64,000 bases of DNA from Mesorhizobium temperatum (GTDB lineage Bacteria; Pseudomonadota; Alphaproteobacteria; Rhizobiales; Rhizobiaceae). The notes beneath the pieces are model-generated. The model was not told the origin of the DNA. It saw only the letters and a program-made list of their open reading frames with translations, and ran no database searches. Positions 45,227 to 53,851 of this stretch are shown one piece after another. Numbering within the stretch: position 1 is the stretch's first letter; every line of letters starts with the position of its first letter. Both the position numbers and the translations under genes were made by a program. The DNA lies in contig NZ_NPKJ01000013.1 of assembly GCF_002284575.1 (NCBI RefSeq), forward strand, positions 679 through 64,678. The letters run 5' to 3'.

Positions 45227-46384
45227 ATGTCACGAGATAATCGGATAGCGATCGCGCGGCTGGCGCCAAAGCTTCGTCTTCTCACTCGACTGCCTCATCC
45301 GGACGCACCTGGCGCCGCGATATATGTGGCGCAAGCGCATCCCCATGATCACGGCGAGGAGTTCCGCGACTTTCAGCCTGTCGGAGTCGCAGGCTGCGAT
45401 TGGCGTCCCGAGCGGGCATTCGAAGCCTGCATCGCCGAAGCTGCCGAATATCTTTCCCAGCTCGAGTACCCGGAGGACCGAAGGTCTGGGGCCGAAACGG
45501 CCGGTCGGCGCATTGACGCCTTCGATCACTATCTTGCCGGCGCCACCGAAACTGGAGGCGAGCGCCTGTGGCTGGCCGGGCATCAGTTCGGTTCATCGGA
45601 ACCGGTGGCATTGCCGGGCGAACTTTGTGTCCGCCGCGCGAGCGCCCGTGGTGTTCTACCGTACAGGCTCGGTAGCGGCGTCGCAGCGGGGAGAACCCTC
45701 ATCGAGGCGGCAAACCGTGCAATATGGGAACTAATCGAGCGCGATGCCGTCGCAAGATGGTGGCACGGCGACTTGGTGGCCCAGGCGATTGGCGAAGATG
45801 CGTTGCGGGATAGCGGACTCCCAGACCTGCTCTCCCGATACCGGTCGGGAAAGACGACCCGAGCATGCGGCTTGGTCGATATTCGGGCAGCTGTTGACAT
45901 TCCCGTCATCGCCGCCTTTTCGTTTTCTCGTGACGGGAGAGATTTCGCTTGCGGTTTCGCAGCACGGCCGAACATGGCCGATGCCGTTCACGCCGCGACT
46001 AAAGAGATGGTGCAGATGGAGATCGGACATCATCTCGTGCGCGCCAAGCAACAGGTGCACGGGTTCGAGAAACTCAATCAGGATGACCTCGCCTATATTG
46101 CGCGAAGCCAGAGGATCCACCCCGATCATCCAAAGCTTATGGCCGCTCCCGCGGGCTCGGAGAAATCGTCCGTAGAAGGCAACGACGAATTACTCCTCGA
46201 CTATACGCGCGAGGCACTCCTTCGTGCCGACTGTACGGCCTTTATCGTGAACCTGACGCGCCATCCCATTGGCATTCCGGTCGCCCGCGCTCTTGTGACA
46301 GGCCTGCGGTCTGTTCCCCCAAGCGACGTATTGCAATTCGACTCCATGGGCAGGTGCATCAATTTCAACATTCCGATACTGTAA
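45227..46384 (+). CDS. Stand-alone YcaO-domain protein
   Basis: A 385-residue YcaO-family protein. These proteins use ATP to activate peptide backbone amides, making azolines, thioamides or amidines in RiPPs, or acting on ribosomal proteins. Family marks are AFEACIAEAAEYLSQL, SGVAAGRTLIEAANRAIWEL followed by IERDAVARWW (near residues 150-175), and ATKEMVQMEIGHHLV. The start ATG at 45227 (MSRDNRIAIARLAPKLRLLT) is the likeliest. No ThiF/E1-like partner, dehydrogenase or TfuA is encoded nearby, and the C-terminus (FNIPIL) lacks the PxPxP of azoline synthases. The SARP gene follows 25 bp downstream. Confidence 0.8.
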   Translation: MSRDNRIAIARLAPKLRLLTRLPHPDAPGAAIYVAQAHPHDHGEEFRDFQPVGVAGCDWRPERAFEACIAEAAEYLSQLEYPEDRRSGAETAGRRIDAFDHYLAGATETGGERLWLAGHQFGSSEPVALPGELCVRRASARGVLPYRLGSGVAAGRTLIEAANRAIWELIERDAVARWWHGDLVAQAIGEDALRDSGLPDLLSRYRSGKTTRACGLVDIRAAVDIPVIAAFSFSRDGRDFACGFAARPNMADAVHAATKEMVQMEIGHHLVRAKQQVHGFEKLNQDDLAYIARSQRIHPDHPKLMAAPAGSEKSSVEGNDELLLDYTREALLRADCTAFIVNLTRHPIGIPVARALVTGLRSVPPSDVLQFDSMGRCINFNIPIL

Positions 46385-46408
46385 GGCGTTCGCTGTAATC
46401 AGAGTCCC

Positions 46409-48451
46409 ATGGACCAATATAGCCAGGCAGCATCGCGGAGCCGCGAAACACCAAGTTTCCATATTGAGACGCTTGGCATCTTCCGCATGTCTCATGGCGC
46501 CGTGAATTGCACTTTCAAGAGCCGCAAGGCACAGGCGCTCTTTGCCTATCTCGCATTTTGCAAGAACATGATCGAAAGCCGGGAGCGCCTCGCCGGCCTT
46601 TTGTGGGGCGAAAACAGTGAGGAAGCCGCGCGCACCTCCCTGCGCCAGCTAATCAGTGGGATAAAGAAGGAAACGAAGCAGTTTCCATTGCAGATCTTCG
46701 ACTGCGATCGGAACAATGTCTGGTTGCAGCCGATTCATGTCTCAAGCGACGCGGCGACCCACATCGCCGATCTCGAACAGAATATCGTGCCCGAAGTGAT
46801 GATCACGCAGCAGCGGCTGTTCGGGGGCTTTCTCGTCAATTTGAGGGACATTGATCCCAGCTTCGACATGTGGCTCTCGGTCCAGCGCGAATATCTCCAC
46901 GACAGGGCGGTTAAGCTCCTCCAGGACCAAGCCCGGCGCGAGCAGAACGATGCCAAGCGGGAGAGGTTCGCCACCGCCATCCACAAGCTGGACCCGACGC
47001 ATGAGGAAGCCTGCCGTATCCTTATGCAGTGCCGTGCCTCACGTGGCGACACGGCGGGAGCGCTTCGCATCTACAACGACCTGTGGGAGTTGCTCGGCAC
47101 CGACTATGATATGGAGCCGTCACCGCAGACCCAGGCGCTGGTCGCGGAGATAAAGACGGCGAAACCTCTTCCCGCTCCTCCCAGCCACGTCCCGCAACTC
47201 GCCTCCGCTGTTCCGGCCGCAGCGCATCTGTTGGGCGACGGAGGAATCGCCGCTCAGGCGCGCGCTGAACCCCCGCTGATCCTGGTTCATCCATTCTTGT
47301 ACGAGGCGGTCCATGCCATCCGTATCAACGGCTTCCGCCACGAATTGATCGCAGCCATGACACGGTTCCGGGACTGGTCGGTGAGGGAGCATTCGGCGTC
47401 CGACGATGCCCTCCCGCCAAGCGGCCGGAAGGTCTATGACTTGCTTGCCACGGCGACGGGCGAGGACAGTGAATTGCACATCGCTGTGCTGCTCCGTCGC
47501 AGGTCTGACGGCCACTACATGTGGAGCGAGAATTCGGAGATCGAGATCGGCAACTGGCATCGCGCCAGACTGCAGATCGTCCGGCACCTGGCCGCAGCGC
47601 TCGATGTTCAGATCTCGGCAGAGCGTTTGAGCACGACGGCGGGCCTTCCCGATATGGATCTCGACATCTACGACCGCTGGCTGCGTGGTAATGAGCTTCT
47701 TTCGCGGTGGCGTCCGGCCGACGAGAGCCGGTCCGAGGGGATATTCCGGTCGATCATACGGGATGCTCCCGATTTCGCGCCCGCTCATGCCAGTCTGGCG
47801 CAGATCCTCAACAGCAGACATCTCATCTTCCCCGGCCTCATGCGGGATAGAAAGCGGGAACAGGAAGCCCTCAAACTTGCAAACATGGCTTCCAAGCTCG
47901 CGCCGATGGATAGCCGGACCAAGCTCACTCTGGCCTGGTCCTATCTTATGAACGAAAAGTACGAGCAAGCGATCTATTGCTACGGGCTGGCGCTCAAAAT
48001 GAACGACAACGATCCCTGGACGCTGATCTCATGTGCGCAGGGCCTCGCCTATTGTGGCGAGAAGGCGCTCGCAGACGAGATCGCACAAAGGGCGCTGCGG
48101 GTGGGATATGGCGCCGAACCCGTTCATTGGGCTTATCACGCCTGTATCCGCTTTCTCTTCGGCAACAGCGAGGGCGCGGTGGAAGCAGCCGATCTTGCCG
48201 AGGATGCGACCTTCTTTGTCGGCGGCTTGAAAGCGGCGGCGCAGGCCGAGCTTGGCTTGAAAGAAGCGGCTCTTGAAGAGGCGGCAGCGTTCTTCCGCCG
48301 TGCCTCGGACAGCTGGCATGGCGAGGCCCCCGCTTCGCCGAAAGCCACGCTCGAATGGTTCTGCCAATGCCTCCCGATCCGCCTGATGGCGGACCGGGAG
48401 AGGCTGCATTCAGGAATTCTGGCGACCGGGTTGCTCGACCTGGCTGGCTAG
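46409..48451 (+). CDS. SARP/BTAD-type transcriptional activator with TPR domain
   Basis: A 680-residue regulator. The N-terminus is an OmpR-like winged helix of the SARP type (ETLGIFRMSHGAVNCTFKSR, KAQALFAYLAFCKNMIESRE, LAGLLWGENSEEAARTSLRQ), followed by a bacterial transcriptional activator domain (EYLHDRAVKLLQDQARREQN, ALRIYNDLWELLGTDYDMEP). The C-terminal half has TPR-like helices (FAPAHASLAQILNSRHL, YEQAIYCYGLALKMNDNDPW). SARP proteins usually activate secondary-metabolite clusters. Its position 25 bp after the YcaO gene suggests one operon, so it may control YcaO expression. Confidence 0.83.
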   Translation: MDQYSQAASRSRETPSFHIETLGIFRMSHGAVNCTFKSRKAQALFAYLAFCKNMIESRERLAGLLWGENSEEAARTSLRQLISGIKKETKQFPLQIFDCDRNNVWLQPIHVSSDAATHIADLEQNIVPEVMITQQRLFGGFLVNLRDIDPSFDMWLSVQREYLHDRAVKLLQDQARREQNDAKRERFATAIHKLDPTHEEACRILMQCRASRGDTAGALRIYNDLWELLGTDYDMEPSPQTQALVAEIKTAKPLPAPPSHVPQLASAVPAAAHLLGDGGIAAQARAEPPLILVHPFLYEAVHAIRINGFRHELIAAMTRFRDWSVREHSASDDALPPSGRKVYDLLATATGEDSELHIAVLLRRRSDGHYMWSENSEIEIGNWHRARLQIVRHLAAALDVQISAERLSTTAGLPDMDLDIYDRWLRGNELLSRWRPADESRSEGIFRSIIRDAPDFAPAHASLAQILNSRHLIFPGLMRDRKREQEALKLANMASKLAPMDSRTKLTLAWSYLMNEKYEQAIYCYGLALKMNDNDPWTLISCAQGLAYCGEKALADEIAQRALRVGYGAEPVHWAYHACIRFLFGNSEGAVEAADLAEDATFFVGGLKAAAQAELGLKEAALEEAAAFFRRASDSWHGEAPASPKATLEWFCQCLPIRLMADRERLHSGILATGLLDLAG

Positions 48452-48477
48452 CGTTCCACCCGCCGGTTTTCGCTCTT

Positions 48478-48945
48478 TCACCGGCAGCTACGCATCGTGT
48501 AGTCGCCAACCCGGGCATAGAAAAAGCGCAACTGAGTGATCACGCGCTTGTCCTCGTCGCGTCCGCCCGGCTCGAAATCCTTGTAGAGCGGCGGAAGCGG
48601 GTAGACGTCGTCATCAACGCTGGCTTTAACGATCTGCTCCGACTCCGTTACCTGGCCCTTCGGCGGCAACCGCAGGACAAGCTCGTAGTCGCCCTCGGTA
48701 GCATCGTCGCCCTGTTCCACCCTGAGCCTCTTGAAGACGTCCGGTATCGTCAGGAGGTCCTTAAATGCCACCCGCAACTCGTCGATGGTTTTGGGCCAAG
48801 ATTCCCTGCCTTGCTGCGCCCATTCAACTAACTTCTTCCCGACCGCCTCGTAATCCTTGAAGATAGCACCTGTCTCGTCGCCATCGATACCGAACTGAAC
48901 CGGCGGGTATTTTCGATCTGGTGAACCGATATCTGGTCCCGGCAT
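48478..48945 (-). CDS. Hypothetical protein
   Basis: A 155-residue soluble protein starting MPGPDIGSPDRKYPPVQFGI. AAAGGAGGGAAGC precedes the ATG, giving a strong ribosome-binding site. It is acidic and Lys-rich (VGKKLVEWAQQGRESWPKTI, VEQGDDATEGDYELVLRLPP, QLRFFYARVGDYTMRSCR). No signal peptide, no recognised domain. It is convergent with the SARP gene. Confidence 0.6.
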   Translation of the reverse strand: MPGPDIGSPDRKYPPVQFGIDGDETGAIFKDYEAVGKKLVEWAQQGRESWPKTIDELRVAFKDLLTIPDVFKRLRVEQGDDATEGDYELVLRLPPKGQVTESEQIVKASVDDDVYPLPPLYKDFEPGGRDEDKRVITQLRFFYARVGDYTMRSCR

Positions 48946-49158
48946 GCTTCCCTCCTTTGGTAGTGTCTTCACGCACGGGCAGTAGACCGCTAACGCCAAA
49001 TACCCGCAAGGGCGATTAACTCACATCGTCAGCGTGAAAGCTTCGTGAAAATTTCAGGCGACACTGCCAGAAGACAAAATCGGCTTCTTGTTTTAACTTA
49101 TCTCCTTTCCGCTAATCGGGCTCAAGACGGTATTGCGCTTTTTGAGGGGATGGTCGGC

Positions 49159-50920
49159 ATGAAGGATATTGGTTGTCTCGGTTTTGCTTGGAAACGACTT
49201 TCTCGCCAACTGTGGTCAGTCCGGCTCGCGCTGGTGCGAGGAGTGCTGGTCGGGCTTGCGGTGTTGTTGTTTTCCGCAGGTGCGCCCGATGCCGGCGAAG
49301 GTAAGGCGCCGCTTCAAGACCATCCGGAGCGGCGTGGCTTGGGTGTCAAGTTGGCGGGAAAAAGCTCGACGAATCCCGCAGCGACACCTGGGCGCGACGT
49401 TAGCGCCGCTCCCACCATCGTCTGGGGACGGTCACTTTTCGTGCGAAAGCCGGCCCTTCTGGAGGGAATTTCCTTCACCGGCGTGATGGACCAACTCGTG
49501 GCGTCGAGCAACGGCAAGATCGCCGACCGCAACGAGCTGTTCCGGAACTGGTGGAGCACGGCGGCTGGCGACGAGTGCGAAGACCTACGGCCGAAGCAGC
49601 CGAATGGTGGCCCGCCGTTTTCCTACGACTGTTCGCGAGCCGAAGGGATGCTCAAGGACAAGGATCCCTATAAGGTGTTCGGCGACGGCAAAACCCCATT
49701 CATCATCGTTGCCGCCGTGAATCGGGTCGATCTGCTGCTTGGCGACGATTGCGGCGAGTTTCGCGTCATAGCGGGAAAGCATCCGGATTGGAAAAATCCG
49801 GTTCCCAACGAGGCCGAAGCTCCCGATGGAATCACCGGCGAGATGCTGATCGCTTTCGAGGCAGTCATGCCCAATGAAGGTGACCCGAAGCGCTGCCGTT
49901 GCGATCCAGAAGTTCTGGCTATCCCTTTCGGAAGAGCTGACCCAAGGCCAGCCACGGTTCGCGGACCGGGAAGTCGCGATTTTGCTGCGCAGGTTTTTCC
50001 TGGAGGGAATAACGCTCGCGGAGGACGGCAGCGTTGTTGACGGCGATCTGGGCGGCCGGACCACGTTTCGGCTGCGTCCGGCCATGCATGTCGACCATCT
50101 CGGCGCGTCGGAATCAAGCACCGGTCAAATCCGGACGAACTCGAAGCTGCATCGGGGACAATGGGGGCTCCGTGAGTACCGCTTCGACAAGGAGTCGATG
50201 CGCCTGCTTCCCACGCGTACAACAGGTTCCCCTGAGCCCACTCTCTTTTCCCAAAATTCACCGGACTCCGAGGCAACGAACGACCTCGTTGAATTGGTAG
50301 CAGAGTCTATTCGCACCGAAGGTTCTGCGCATGGTCCTCTGCTTGATCCCAACATTAACAGCTTCCACTTGCCAGGCCTGCCCGAGCACCTGCTCGCGGC
50401 GGAAATGAACGCGGAAAATCGTTCGCTCGGCGACTACGCTGCAGTACTCCACACCGAAGGAAATCCCGACCTCATTGGCACGATCAAAGATGCTGCGGAA
50501 GCTCTGGCAGCGGAAATGAACGGGCAAAATGATCGGCTCGGCGCCGACGCTGAAATACTCCACGCTGAAGGAAATCCCGACCTCAGTGGCAACACCGACA
50601 GTCCTGCGGAAGCTCTGGAACTGCAAATCCGAAAGCGGATTCAGTCCCTCTCCTGCGCAGGTTGCCATCAGTTTTCTGACAGGGGCCGCGGCGGCTTCAA
50701 GGACGATTTCAGGCGCCCGGTCTGTTGGCAAGGCACCAACAACACACACGTCACCACTACTTTAAGGGATGGCGAGTACCAAATATCGCGGGCCCTGAAG
50801 TTCGTCTTTCTACCGCACCGGGAATATGTAATGCGGCGGTACTTGGCGGGGAACGCTCCGGCGAAGGAAGACATGAGCAACGATGCGCAAGCAGCCTGGG
50901 TCGGTCTGCCCCACTGCTAG
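49159..50920 (+). pseudogene. Exported CxxCH-containing protein split by a frameshift
   Basis: Two overlapping frames appear to encode one protein of nearly 600 residues. Frame one (49159-50040) starts with a membrane/signal segment (LVRGVLVGLAVLLFSAGAPD) and continues FVRKPALLEGISFTGVMDQL and IIVAAVNRVDLLLGDDCGEF. Near 49890-49905 the frame changes, and 49874-50920 continues AVAIQKFWLSLSEELTQGQP and ends with SCAGCHQFSDRGRGGF, a CxxCH heme-type motif. A tandem 37-codon repeat is present in the second part. The family is unknown to me. Start at 49159 with GAGGGG upstream. Confidence 0.65.
50399..50620 (+). repeat. Tandem 111-bp coding repeat
   Basis: Two copies of a 111-bp unit (50399-50509 and 50510-50620), encoding EMNAENRSLGDYAAVLHTEG and EMNGQNDRLGADAEILHAEG followed by NPDL...AEAL in both. 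Copies are in frame within the split CxxCH gene. They lie between LPGLPEHLLA and the CxxCH domain. Confidence 0.8.
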
Positions 50921-51252
50921 AGAGCATCTGATATCAGGTAGTCCGTCTGTAATGCCCGCGTGCGGTACCTAGGCGGAACAAAAGGCGGCGTCTCGGGCGC
51001 GGTTCGCCGCTAGAGCATTTGGCAGCCAAAACGTCTTCGTTTGGCGTCCGACAAAATGCGTTAAAACGAAAAGTTAGAGCGCGGTTTGGTTTCACCAAAA
51101 TGCAAAGCGCTTTTAGTGATCGCGGCGCCTGCTGCCTAGTCCCTCGGGACATCTCATCCTTTCACGTCCTGCTCACGCGCAGATCACGTCACCCGTTGCT
51201 TGGTAGGGCGTCGGCCGACCGGTCGCTCGACGTCTGCAGCGCGGACAGTACC
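50921..51252. other. Intergenic region with rhizobial repeat
   Basis: 332 bp with no convincing gene. From 51003 to 51117 it holds an A/T-richer stretch with imperfect inverted pieces (CTAGAGCATTTGGC, AAAACGTCTTCGTTTGGCGT, AAAGTTAGAGCG, CAAAATGCAAAGCGCTTT) of the kind repeated in rhizobial intergenic DNA. Confidence 0.45.
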
Positions 51253-51862
51253 ATGTTCGAACATATCCTGGCCGGCATGCCTCAGTTCCTGGCTGCTTAT
51301 GCCGTTGTTCTGGTGACGCCCGGCCCGATCACGTTCGCGACGGGAAGCCTCGCAACCCTCAGCGGCCTTCCGAGGGCGATGCCATTCGTCATCGGCATCG
51401 GCACGGGCGCGGCTTCGCTAACCGCATTCCTCGGCCTGATGGCCGACAACGTTTCCACGACAGTTCCGCTCCCGATCCTTCACCTGGCCGGTACCGCATT
51501 GCTGATCTGGATCGCGGTCAGGATCATCCGCATACCGCTGCCGGCCGGCGAGCCTGTAAAAAAACTCGAAAGGCTCGCTTGGTGGCCTCGTCTTAACTGG
51601 ATTTCTGACTCCGTTGTCCTCCCCGCTAGGCGGCCTTTTTCTGATGGCAATGTTCACCGGCCCGGTGCTGTCGCAACGCGAATTCGGGACGGTCGTCTCG
51701 ATCGCGGTGGCAGTCGGCGTGGTCAATCTCGCCTGGTACATGCTAGTGGCCACCGTCTTCGCCCGCCTGTCGGCCTGGCACCGTCCGATCCGCACCGTCG
51801 GAGCGGCCCTCCTTACGTCCCTGGCAATGTGGTCAGCGTGGTCTGCCCTAGGTTCTGGGTGA
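51253..51862 (+). pseudogene. LysE/RhtB-family transporter, frameshifted
   Basis: The first frame starts MFEHILAGMPQFLAAYAVVL with VTPGPITFATGSLATLSG, the conserved LysE N-terminus, and runs through the second and third helices to about 51600. The frame then shifts, and SPLGGLFLMAMFTGPVLSQR, VNLAWYMLVATVFARLSAWH and VGAALLTSLAMWSAWSALG complete the protein to 51862. Together they give about 200 residues, the normal family length. A single indel near 51595-51612 inactivates it unless it is an error. It would have exported an amino acid or homoserine-type compound. Confidence 0.75.
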
Positions 51863-52098
51863 TGCGGAATGGATCCCGTTTGGAGATCTGTGCGGCCCCA
51901 TGCGCTGCGAAAGAAGCTTCGCTTCTCTCCGCCGGCCAGCTCAAACGACAAGGTCCACCCATCTCGGCCATTGGCGGCAGCCAGCTGAATGAGTTTGCCA
52001 AGGCCATGATCTCGAACCGGAGGTTCGGACAGGATCATGGTCAAGCAAGAATGTGGAATTTTATCCCGTTCTTTTGGAATAAGTCAGCCGGAAAGACT

Positions 52099-52365
52099 CT
52101 ATTCGGTTGAATCGCTGTCCGGCAATTGCATGTCGGTGATGACGTTCTCGCCGTTTGTCTCGTCGTAGGCGATCACGATATCCATGCCGGGCTTCAGCGC
52201 ATCGAGATCGGTTTCGGCATTCAGCTTGTAGGATTTGCCGTCGTCTAGTGTCAGCGTCAACGTGTCCTTGTCGACCTCTTTGATCAGGCCTTCGGTTTGG
52301 CCGGCGAAGGCGGCAGTGGAAAACAGCAACATGGCGGCAACGGCGCCGATCAGGATACGCATCAT
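52099..52365 (-). CDS. DUF1344 exported small protein
   Basis: An 88-residue protein with a signal peptide (MMRILIGAVAAMLLFSTAAF, cleavage near AFAG) and a DUF1344 domain (QTEGLIKEVDKDTLTLTLDD, GKSYKLNAETDLDALKPGMD, IVIAYDETNGENVITDMQ). ATGs at 52365 and 52362 follow GAGG. Periplasmic, function unknown. It is the last gene before the aroC-side repeat and may belong to the ancestral chromosome. Confidence 0.75.
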   Translation of the reverse strand: MMRILIGAVAAMLLFSTAAFAGQTEGLIKEVDKDTLTLTLDDGKSYKLNAETDLDALKPGMDIVIAYDETNGENVITDMQLPDSDSTE

Positions 52366-52502
52366 CGTCCTCTTATCATTGCGCCGGCACGGTGGCGGCG
52401 GGTGTTCAACAGACGGATCGAGGGAAGCAGAAACCAACCGAATGTGTCAAAACTAAATCCGCCAGATCACAGTTTGACCACTGCGGAAAACGCCAATAGA
52501 AC

Positions 52503-52615
52503 GCAGACTGCAGCGCCGCGCGTCCCTGTTGGACGGGCGCAGGACGCTGTAGCACTTTGATTTTGCGCATGACCCCAAAAATCGCTCCGATTTTCGGGTC
52601 ATGTGCTAAGCCGGC
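52503..52615. repeat. Mosaic intergenic repeat upstream of aroC
   Basis: In reverse complement it reads like the element at 35415-35535: GCATGACCC, AAAATCGGAGCGATTTTTGG, GGTCATGCGCAAAAT, GTGCTACAG, then GCGCCCGTCC and GGACGCGCGGCGCTG. On the given strand it therefore runs in the opposite orientation. It lies 25 bp before the aroC start. Confidence 0.65.
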
Positions 52616-52639
52616 TCCGATGCCGGCAGGGCTGGTTTC

Positions 52640-53749
52640 ATGTCTCACAATACGTTTGGCCACCTTTTCCGCGTCACCACCTGGGGCGAAAGCCATGGCC
52701 CAGCGCTCGGCTGCGTGGTCGACGGCTGTCCGCCCGGCATCCGCTTCACGCGCGCTGAGATCCAGGCCGACCTCGACAAGCGCCGCCCGGGTCAATCGCG
52801 TTTTGTGACGCAGCGTCGCGAACCCGACGAGGTCAAGATCCTGTCCGGCTTCATCCTGGATGAGGACGGCGAGACCATGATCACCACCGGCACGCCGGTG
52901 TCGATGCTGATCGAGAATGTCGACCAGCGCTCCAAGGACTATGGCGAGATCGCCCGCCAGTACCGGCCTGGTCATGCCGATTACACCTACGATGCCAAAT
53001 ACGGCCTGCGCGATTATCGCGGTGGCGGCCGGTCTTCGGCCCGCGAGACAGCGGCGCGGGTGGCGGCCGGAGCCCTGGCCCGCAAGGTCGTGCCCGGCAT
53101 GATCGTGCGCGGTGCGCTGGTATCGATGGGGGAGAAATCGATCGACCGCGCCAACTGGAACTGGAATTTCGTTGGCGACGCCGAAAATCCGTTCTTCACG
53201 CCCGACCCGGCATCGGTCGCCGTCTTTACCGCGTATCTTGACGGCATCCGCAAGGCTGGTTCCTCGGTCGGCGCGGTGATCGAGATCGTCGCCGACGGCG
53301 TTCCGGCAGGCCTCGGCGCGCCGATCTATGCCAAGCTCGACCAGGACATTGCCTCGGGCCTGATGTCGATCAATGCCGTAAAGGGTGTCGAGATCGGTAA
53401 CGGTTTCGAGGCCGCCCGCATCACCGGCGAAGAGAATGCCGACGAGATGCGGATGGGCAATGACGGCAAGCCGGTCTTCCTCTCCAATAATGCGGGCGGC
53501 ATCCTCGGCGGCATCTCGACCGGCCAGGCGATCGTCGCGCGCTTCGCTGTCAAGCCGACCTCGTCGATCCTGACCCCGCGAAAGTCGATCGACAAGGACG
53601 GCAACGACGTCGAGATCATGACCAAGGGCCGGCACGACCCGTGCGTTGGCATCCGCGCCGTGCCGATCGGCGAGGCGATGGTTGCCTGCGCGATCGCCGA
53701 TCACTATCTCCGTCATCGGGGACAGACAGGGAGGGGAGTAGGGGAGTAG
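52640..53749 (+). CDS. aroC: Chorismate synthase
   Basis: AroC converts EPSP to chorismate using reduced FMN, the last shikimate step. The 369-residue protein starts [20 protein letters not shown] and contains the three family signatures: ESHGPALG, the central [20 protein letters not shown], and the C-terminal block with [10 protein letters not shown] and [18 protein letters not shown]. The last residues (GQTGRGVGE) and the stop come from an octamer repeat that overlaps the 3' end, so the natural end may have been extended by a few residues. ribB lies 102 bp downstream. Confidence 0.96.
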   Translation: MSHNTFGHLFRVTTWGESHGPALGCVVDGCPPGIRFTRAEIQADLDKRRPGQSRFVTQRREPDEVKILSGFILDEDGETMITTGTPVSMLIENVDQRSKDYGEIARQYRPGHADYTYDAKYGLRDYRGGGRSSARETAARVAAGALARKVVPGMIVRGALVSMGEKSIDRANWNWNFVGDAENPFFTPDPASVAVFTAYLDGIRKAGSSVGAVIEIVADGVPAGLGAPIYAKLDQDIASGLMSINAVKGVEIGNGFEAARITGEENADEMRMGNDGKPVFLSNNAGGILGGISTGQAIVARFAVKPTSSILTPRKSIDKDGNDVEIMTKGRHDPCVGIRAVPIGEAMVACAIADHYLRHRGQTGRGVGE

Positions 53750-53832
53750 GGGAGTAAGGCAGTATGTTACACAGCTCCCGCGACCGCATTTTCCTTTTTC
53801 CTACTCCCTTACTGCCCTACTCCCCTACTCCC
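53733..53832. repeat. Octamer tandem repeats forming a large hairpin
   Basis: Left arm 53733-53764 is four 8-base units (GGGGAGTA three times, then AGGCAGTA). Right arm 53801-53832 is its near-complement (CTACTCCC, TTACTGCC, CTACTCCC, CTACTCCC). They are separated by 36 bases, giving a long stem in RNA. The left arm carries the last codons and stop of aroC. It could terminate or stabilise the transcript before ribB. Confidence 0.8.
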
Positions 53833-53851
53833 GCGAGCAAAGCGAGCACTT

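Noticed and set aside
44919..45248. Cys/Arg-rich plus-strand ORF before the YcaO gene as a RiPP precursor
   Set aside because: No ribosome-binding site, no leader-core pattern, and it overlaps the preferred YcaO start. Left as a possibility in the spacer entry only.
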